Shown piece after piece: positions 58,154 through 64,000 of a stretch of DNA of 64,000 bases. Every line of letters begins with the position of its first letter. Position 1 is the stretch's first letter. The notes under the pieces are model-generated. The model saw only the letters and a program-made list of their open reading frames with translations, was not told where the DNA came from and ran no database searches. The DNA comes from Tragulus kanchil (taxonomy: Eukaryota; Chordata; Mammalia; Artiodactyla; Tragulidae), in assembly GCA_022376925.1 (NCBI GenBank), contig JAIOJX010000005.1, forward strand, positions 8,274,501 to 8,338,500, written 5' to 3'. Made by a program: the position numbers and the translations under genes.

Positions 58154-59292
58154 TTCAGCTGGGCTGGTGCGAAGACTGGAGGGAGGAAGCAGACTGCAGT
58201 GAGGAGACCAGTGAGGGGGCAACGTCAGGAAGCTGGTCAGGAGCTGAGGGACACCTGTCTTCTCCATCTCTCCTGATGATCTTTGTTCTACATCTTCAGA
58301 GGGGTCCGAGAAGAGCACCGCCAGGCCTCCAACTACATCACAGAGCATCCGGGTCTTGATGACGCGCCGCATGAGGAGAATTTCACAAGTCACGACGTGT
58401 GCTTATCGCTGGAGGGTGATAGGGTCTGGGTAGCAGGCCTGTGCCCCCGAGCGCCAGGGCCGAGCCGGGCCTTCGAAGGTGGTGGAATGCAGGAGACTGA
58501 CCAGCTTACTGGTCGCGGGCACTGGGAACCTCCTTTCTTAGGCCAAGGCCCCTGTGCCCCAGCAGGAGTCTTCCTGTGGTGTCTTTCCCCCTCTCCCGTC
58601 CACCCCTGTCCCGCCAGGGGTGTCTGGGGCAGAGGGCAGCATGGGTCTGTAACTCCTGGCAACCTCTCGCCACCTCTCCGCGCGTTCTAAACCGCAGGAG
58701 CGCTCTGTTCCCGCGGGCTGCACTCACCAGACAAGGGCCAAGAAGTGTAGGTGGCGTCCCTTGCAGAGTGCTCTTTGATATTTAATTCTTACATGATACC
58801 TCTAATTGTTCCCTGGGGTCACAGAGTCAGACACGACCCAGCGGCTGAACGATACAGAACTGTGAGTAACTGGTGGACTCAGAAAGGCCTTTGCTGGAGT
58901 CTTTTAGGATCAATGAGTATGAGTCGATTTAGGTGAATCACATGCTGTGAAAACTCAGAGCAGAAGCCTCACTTATCTAAAACCAGGACCTGGGGAGGGA
59001 AGAATGCTGCCTAAAGGCCCACACCTCCAGGGGACGACAGGAAACAGGTCGCTGGAGTCCAGCTTGAGGTCTGTCTCCTCAACAGACCGGCTTTCTGAAC
59101 TGGACTTTGTTTCTGTCACCATCCCCCAAGCCAGATGCTGCTCCTTACCCTTCTCTTCTGTTCGAGAATTTTTCCTGATTTGAGTCCCCTTTCTCCTGAG
59201 GTCTGTCAGGAAGCACTACGAGATTTGCAAGGTCAAATTCCAGGCCAACAGAAGAGTTGGTCTCAGGCAAAAGTCTCAACAGGATAAGCACT

Positions 59293-60637
59293 GAGGCTTT
59301 TCATGTCTGCCTCCCCCCATGCACAGAGCATCAGGCACAGCATAAATACTTAGTATGCGAGTGTTTTGACTGAGGAGAATAAAGGTCCACGTTCTAATTC
59401 CTTGTCTGGTGTTCTAGTGATTCGTCTCTTGCTCACAGAGAAGTGTCCTACGTCCATCTGTTGCCTTCGAAACGGAATCTTATAGCCTTCGTTCATGCTG
59501 AGATATGAAAGCTGATAATAACCGCAGATGAAAAGTTTCTGCAGAGCTGGCATCTTCTGAAAGAGGTGAGGCCTGTGTGGAAGAGGCCCTGCCACAGCTG
59601 TGGAGCGGTGGCTCCTCTATAGCACCAAAGAATGGGCCTTCTTCTAGGCGAATCATCGAGACGCAAAGTCCACCGCGAATGCAGATGAACTCAGACTTCA
59701 CCCCAGCCTCTTGCAGCACACGCAGCAATTTCCTGGCGTAGCTACATGTTTACAAGACTGCAGGCACTGGGCTGTGGAGCTCTCTGAGGCCGGCACGTGC
59801 CTATCGGTGCGGCTCAGGGGCTCGGTCCAGCCCCCACGGCTTGCACATCAGCATTTTCTCACAGGGACCAGGGTGAGCGCGGGGCTCCGGCGCCCGGAAG
59901 ATTGTGCTGCAGAAGGTGTGAATGCTCTTCTCTGAACTTTGCTGCCTTAATGATCTATCATGTGTGCTATCAAGAATTTGAAGGGAAGTGGTTTTGTGGG
60001 TTAAGTCATGTTTCACATTAAACGTTTGGGTCTGAAGCCCAGGTTTTTTGCTGTTTGACCAGCGTTGAAAGCCAGTTTGCCATCTACGTCCTTAGCCTGG
60101 CCTCTGGGCCGAAGGGCACGGGTTCTGAAGCATCTGGAGCCACACAGGTGTGAGAGCACACGGCTGACCGTGCCCACGTAGCGCCTCTGGAGTGAGGTCA
60201 TGGCAGCCTCCGAGGGGGTGACGTGGATCTGGGCGGAAGGGCCCAAAGCCATCCGGGGGTCAGGGCTGCCTGACTCAAAGTGCAGCAAGGCTGCCGAACG
60301 TCTGGGGAAAAGGCTCTTGATAACTTCATGGGCTTCTGGCATGGCCGATGTCGCTCTGTCCTAAGAGGAGCTGCAGCGGGAAGCCAGGAAACACGCACAT
60401 CACTCCTCTCTGCTGGCGCCCGGTGCTGCTGCTGTTTCTCTTGGGGGTCCACGAGTTTCTCTGTGCAAGACTGAGGGGGACCCAGAACACAACCCCGCTC
60501 TGGGCAGTTCATGCGCTGGACGGGGACGTGGCTTCTAGGTGAAGAGGGACACACGTGTGGCCTTTGTGGTACAGCAGGCGGGTGCCCCTGCCTCTCTTCC
60601 CCTGGGGACCCCAGGCCAGCTGAGAAAGCTTTTAAAA
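59293..60637. other. Single-copy upstream DNA
   Basis: No SINE for 1.3 kb. An 88-codon stop-free stretch on the minus strand around 59,480-59,745 looks protein-like but matches no family I know. Confidence 0.4.
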
Positions 60638-60650
60638 TAAGACCCTTTGG

Positions 60651-60900
60651 GGCTTCCCTGGTGGTCCAGTGGGTAAGGACACCGCCTTGCAGTGCAAAGG
60701 GCGCCGGTTTGATCCCTGGCCTGGGAGGATCCCACGTGCCACAGAGAAGCTGGACTGATGCGTCTAACTGCTGAGCCAGAGCTCTGGAGCACATGTGAGG
60801 GGCCACTGCGATGGGAGGCCCACACAGGCCAAAGAACAAAGATAAATAAATGAAGGATCAATAGACGTGGCCAAAAAACAAAAAAAAAAGTAAAAAAAAA
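60651..60900 (+). mobile_element. CHR-type SINE with imperfect target-site duplication
   Basis: AAGACCCTTTGG before and AAGACCCTCTGG after the A-tail. The middle is deleted (GAGCACATGTGAGGGGCCAC). Confidence 0.88.
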
Positions 60901-61164
60901 AAGACCCTCTGGCAGGATGAGGGCGGCTCCCCTTGCCCGGCTCTGCCAGCCTTGCCAGGAGCACTGTGCCTGCCAATAAAGGCATTCCCGGGAGGCACTG
61001 CCCACCCGGAACCCGGTTATTCAAAAGCATTTTCCAGATAACCTAAGCTAAAAGGCCTTCTGCCTCCAAAGGCCAACTTGAAAGAGGGACAGAAATGGTG
61101 AATTCCAAGTTTTTTAAAAGGCACACCATTGTTTATATTTCTATTAATTATGTGATCATATCCT

Positions 61165-61305
61165 TGGAAAGTGTTAGTCACTCAGTCGCACCTGACTCTT
61201 TGCGGCCCTGTGGATTGTGGCCCTCCAGGCTCCTCTGTCCGTGGGGTTTTCCAGGCAAGAACACTGCAGTAGGCTTCCTTTTCCTTCTCTGGTCCCTGGA
61301 AAGAG
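61165..61305 (-). mobile_element. Bov-tA SINE, partial
   Basis: GTCACTCAGTCGCACCTGAC through CTTCTCTGGTCCCTGG. Confidence 0.82.
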
Positions 61306-61639
61306 CAGGACCCAAGACCTGATGTAAAAGGTGGATTTTGAAGGTGAGTGCTAGTCCTCTTCTCCAAAGTCAGGCAACAAAGGGCGCCTCTGTGCACAAG
61401 TTTATGAGCACGTAGAATCATCCAATCGTAGAGCTCTGGGCCTGCATTATTACTAGCAAAATTGACTGCTCATACAATGGAATTCTCTTTATGTGCTCTT
61501 ATTCAAAGCAAAAAAAGAGACACCCTGAAAAAATAATGCAAACATATGTGGGGTCTGAAACATACTCTCTCCCCTCTCCCTGGAGTTAGAAAAATTAGTC
61601 AGATCTTTGGCATATTGTTTTAAGATCGACTGACCAAAT

Positions 61640-61851
61640 ACTGGGGATTCCCAGGTGACTCAGTCGTCAAGAATCTACCTGTCAATGCAGGAGACACAGA
61701 TTCCGTCCCTGGGTTGGGAAGATCCTCTGGAGAAGAAAATGGCAACCCACTCCAGTATTCTTGCCTGGAGAATCCCATGGACAGAGGAGCCTGGTGGGCT
61801 ACAGTTTGTGGGGTCTCAAAGAGTCTGACATTGACTGAGCACACACAACCA
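61640..61851 (+). mobile_element. Bov-tA SINE
   Basis: CTGGGGATTCCCAGGTGACT through CTGACATTGACTGAGCACAC. Duplicate at 62,722-62,933. Confidence 0.9.
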
Positions 61852-62001
61852 AATATTATAGTCAGCAACTAGCCATTTTTACATCTAGGACAAAGCCACT
61901 GACAGCCCCATCCATAAGATGGGAACGATGAGTGATCAGAGCAGATGGTGGACTGAAGGGTATGGTGTTACGAGTTCAGTGACATCCCCTTTAAAGCAAA
62001 C

Positions 62002-62036
62002 ACTCACACGCACACACACACACACACACACGCACA
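62002..62036 (+). repeat. (CA)n microsatellite
   Basis: Uninterrupted run of about 21 bases between two CACG steps. The copy at 63,084-63,119 is one unit longer. Confidence 0.92.
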
Positions 62037-62721
62037 ATATTTGTCTTGATTTTCATCAAGTTAGTCGTTTTCCAATTTATTCATTCATTCAACTTACACA
62101 GAGCTCTTTTCGTTTGCTATGTGTCAGAAAAGGTACCAGAAATCTAAAGAGAAAGTCATTGTCCTCAAGGTGCAGTTAAACCATGTCCTGTCTTTTACAA
62201 ACTGTACCCAGTTTATAATTTTAATTTTCCTAATTAAAAATGGAGACGCACCACCCGGCAATTATGAGTGTGTCTATGCGAACAACTGGAGATGGAAAAC
62301 CAGGATGATGGAAATCCAGGGTAGATGGTAGTTGCTGACAACCTTGTTTGTACCTCATTTTATCTGCTCTCCTTTAGCTCCTCTGTGCACAAGCTTTTTT
62401 TTTAAAAATGAGGTGGATTTTGAAGGTGAGTGCTAGTCCTCTTCTCCAAAGTCAGGCAACAAAGGGCGCCTCTGTGCACAAGTTTATGAGCACGTAGAAT
62501 CATCCAATCGTAGAGCTCTGGGCCTGCATTATTACTAGCAAAATTGACTGCTCATACAATGGAATTCTCTTTATGTGCTCTTATTCAAAGCAAAAAAAGA
62601 GACACCCTGAAAAAATAATGCAAACATATGTGGGGTCTGAAACATACTCTCTCCCCTCTCCCTGGAGTTAGAAAAATTAGTCAGATCTTTGGCATATTGT
62701 TTTAAGATCGACTGACCAAAT

Positions 62722-62933
62722 ACTGGGGATTCCCAGGTGACTCAGTCGTCAAGAATCTACCTGTCAATGCAGGAGACACAGATTCCGTCCCTGGGTTGGG
62801 AAGATCCTCTGGAGAAGAAAATGGCAACCCACTCCAGTATTCTTGCCTGGAGAATCCCATGGACAGAGGAGCCTGGTGGGCTACAGTTTGTGGGGTCTCA
62901 AAGAGTCTGACATTGACTGAGCACACACAACCA
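62722..62933 (+). mobile_element. Bov-tA SINE, copy in block S2
   Basis: Duplicate of 61,640-61,851. Confidence 0.9.
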
Positions 62934-63083
62934 AATATTATAGTCAGCAACTAGCCATTTTTACATCTAGGACAAAGCCACTGACAGCCCCATCCATAAG
63001 ATGGGAACGATGAGTGATCAGAGCAGATGGTGGACTGAAGGGTATGGTGTTACGAGTTCAGTGACATCCCCTTTAAAGCAAAC

Positions 63084-63119
63084 ACTCACACGCACACACA
63101 CACACACACACACACGCAC
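63084..63119 (+). repeat. (CA)n microsatellite, copy 2
   Basis: Duplicate of 62,002-62,036, one unit longer. Confidence 0.92.
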
Positions 63120-63460
63120 AATATTTGTCTTGATTTTCATCAAGTTAGTCGTTTTCCAATTTATTCATTCATTCAACTTACACAGAGCTCTTTTCGTTTG
63201 CTATGTGTCAGAAAAGGTACCAGAAATCTAAAGAGAAAGTCATTGTCCTCAAGGTGCAGTTAAACCATGTCCTGTCTTTTACAAACTGTACCCAGTTTAT
63301 AATTTTAATTTTCCTAATTAAAAATGGAGACGCACCACCCGGCAATTATGAGTGTGTCTATGCGAACAACTGGAGATGGAAAACCAGGATGATGGAAATC
63401 CAGGGTAGATGGTAGTTGCTGACAACCTTGTTTGTACCTCATTTTATCTGCTCTCCTTTA

Positions 63461-64000
63461 TTCTTGCTCTGCTAAAACCCCAAGAGGCCAGAGCGTGGGC
63501 CGTGAAAGATCATGCTGGCCCAGTGGTGAAGTTCATAGATCCCCCCACAATCGTGGCCGGGATGTGTTAGATTCTTGTCTTACCCTGAGGATGTCACATT
63601 TGGAATTGATCTCCTTGGAAGAAACCTGCGTCTTAACTACCTCCCAAATTCCTCAACTTCATCTGACTTTGAAGCATTATCTTTTTAGAGAAATAGACAC
63701 ATCAAAGGCCTCAAGTATTCTGGAATATGCCCCAGTGTGGTGTCTGCTGGACATGTGTCCAGGCTAGATCTGCACAAGGCTGTGGTTTGCCGAGGCCTTT
63801 TGTCTTGCGGCCCCCTGGCCCAGGGCTCTATTTGCTACGAGTAGCTGGTGCAGATGCTTCTGCTTTCAAGACAGCCTGCAAAGGGCAAGAGGAAATTAAC
63901 AAGTAACTTTCAAACTGAAAGCGCCAAAGAGGCTTTGCTGTAAAGATTTACTTTCCTCTGCACTTTGAGAACTTCTGGCAGGGCTCTCTTGGTGACAGGT
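63461..64000. other. Single-copy upstream DNA to the window end
   Basis: No repeat or exon recognised. Confidence 0.5.

Larger units (their letters stand above)
57018..59292 (+). repeat. Tandem duplication R (offset about 1,139)
   Basis: Copy 1 is 57,018-58,153 and copy 2 is 58,158-59,292. It starts inside copy 2 of Q. Copies differ by single-base run lengths and by GCGGCCGC against GCGCCGC. Confidence 0.95.
61329..63460 (+). repeat. Tandem duplication S (offset about 1,082)
   Basis: Copy 1 is 61,329-62,376 and copy 2 is 62,411-63,460. The filler at 62,377-62,410 contains CTCTGTGCACAAGCTTT, close to CTCTGTGCACAAGTTT at about 61,388. The (CA)n in copy 2 is one unit longer. Confidence 0.95.
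23161..64000. other. DNA upstream of NEDD9 exon 1 (non-coding as far as visible)
   Basis: About 41 kb (about 28 kb when collapsed) with no supportable exon. For transcripts from a distal alternative NEDD9 promoter this would be intron. I looked for a four-codon MWTR exon on the minus strand by eye and did not find one. Confidence 0.5.

Noticed and set aside
1..63460. Reading the 1.1 kb duplications as satellite DNA or minisatellite
   Set aside because: Each block has a different sequence and just two copies (three only where blocks overlap); there is no shared monomer.
1..63460. CRISPR-like array or mobile element with terminal repeats generating the duplications
   Set aside because: Repeats are long, adjacent, unrelated to each other, and have no common ends or spacers; the genome is mammalian.

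Overview
This is nuclear DNA of a ruminant, and most of it does not code for protein. The basis is repeat content: tRNA-Glu-derived CHR-type SINEs, Bov-tA SINEs and BovB (RTE) LINE fragments together point to Ruminantia. Older mammalian repeats (MIR, L2-like, LINE-1-like, a hAT-like element) lie beneath them. I see no bacterial, viral or CRISPR content, no tRNA or rRNA gene, and no long intact coding region. The long open frames present run through SINEs or GC-rich unique DNA and match no family I recognise.

The one gene I can support lies on the minus strand at about 22.87-23.16 kb. A CpG-rich segment carries a GC box, a CCAAT box and an octamer in minus orientation. It is followed by a leader, then ATG and the four codons Met-Lys-Tyr-Lys, then directly a GTAAGA splice donor. 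NEDD9 (HEF1/CAS-L) isoform 1 begins with MKYK, and its alternative isoform swaps only this tip. I therefore read this as NEDD9 first coding exon and promoter. Everything to its left (1-22,873) is then the 5' part of intron 1. Everything to its right is upstream DNA, which would itself be intronic for transcripts from a more distal NEDD9 promoter. NEDD9 exon 2 is not in the window.

The most striking property is structural. I count 19 separate direct tandem duplications (blocks A-S). Each has two near-identical copies whose offset is always between about 1,051 and 1,165 bases (mean about 1.1 kb), although the sequences of the blocks are unrelated. They lie at 0-16.1 kb (A-G), 28.5-44.7 kb (H-M), 48.5-59.3 kb (N-R) and 61.3-63.5 kb (S). 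Many are chained, so that block overlaps appear three times. About 21 kb of the 64 kb would vanish on collapsing them. In collapsed coordinates most neighbouring blocks start about 0.8-1.3 kb apart, as if laid on a 1 kb tiling. I consider failed merging of overlapping tiles during genome assembly by far the likeliest cause. The annotation below gives both copies so that a reader can collapse them.

Region by region: 0-16.1 kb is intron 1, heavily duplicated, with CHR and Bov-tA SINEs and microsatellites. 16.1-28.5 kb is the single-copy part, holding two BovB fragments, several MIRs, the NEDD9 promoter and exon, and three CHR SINEs. 28.5-44.7 kb and 48.5-63.5 kb are upstream DNA with duplications and many SINEs. 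44.7-48.4 kb and 59.3-61.3 kb are single-copy.
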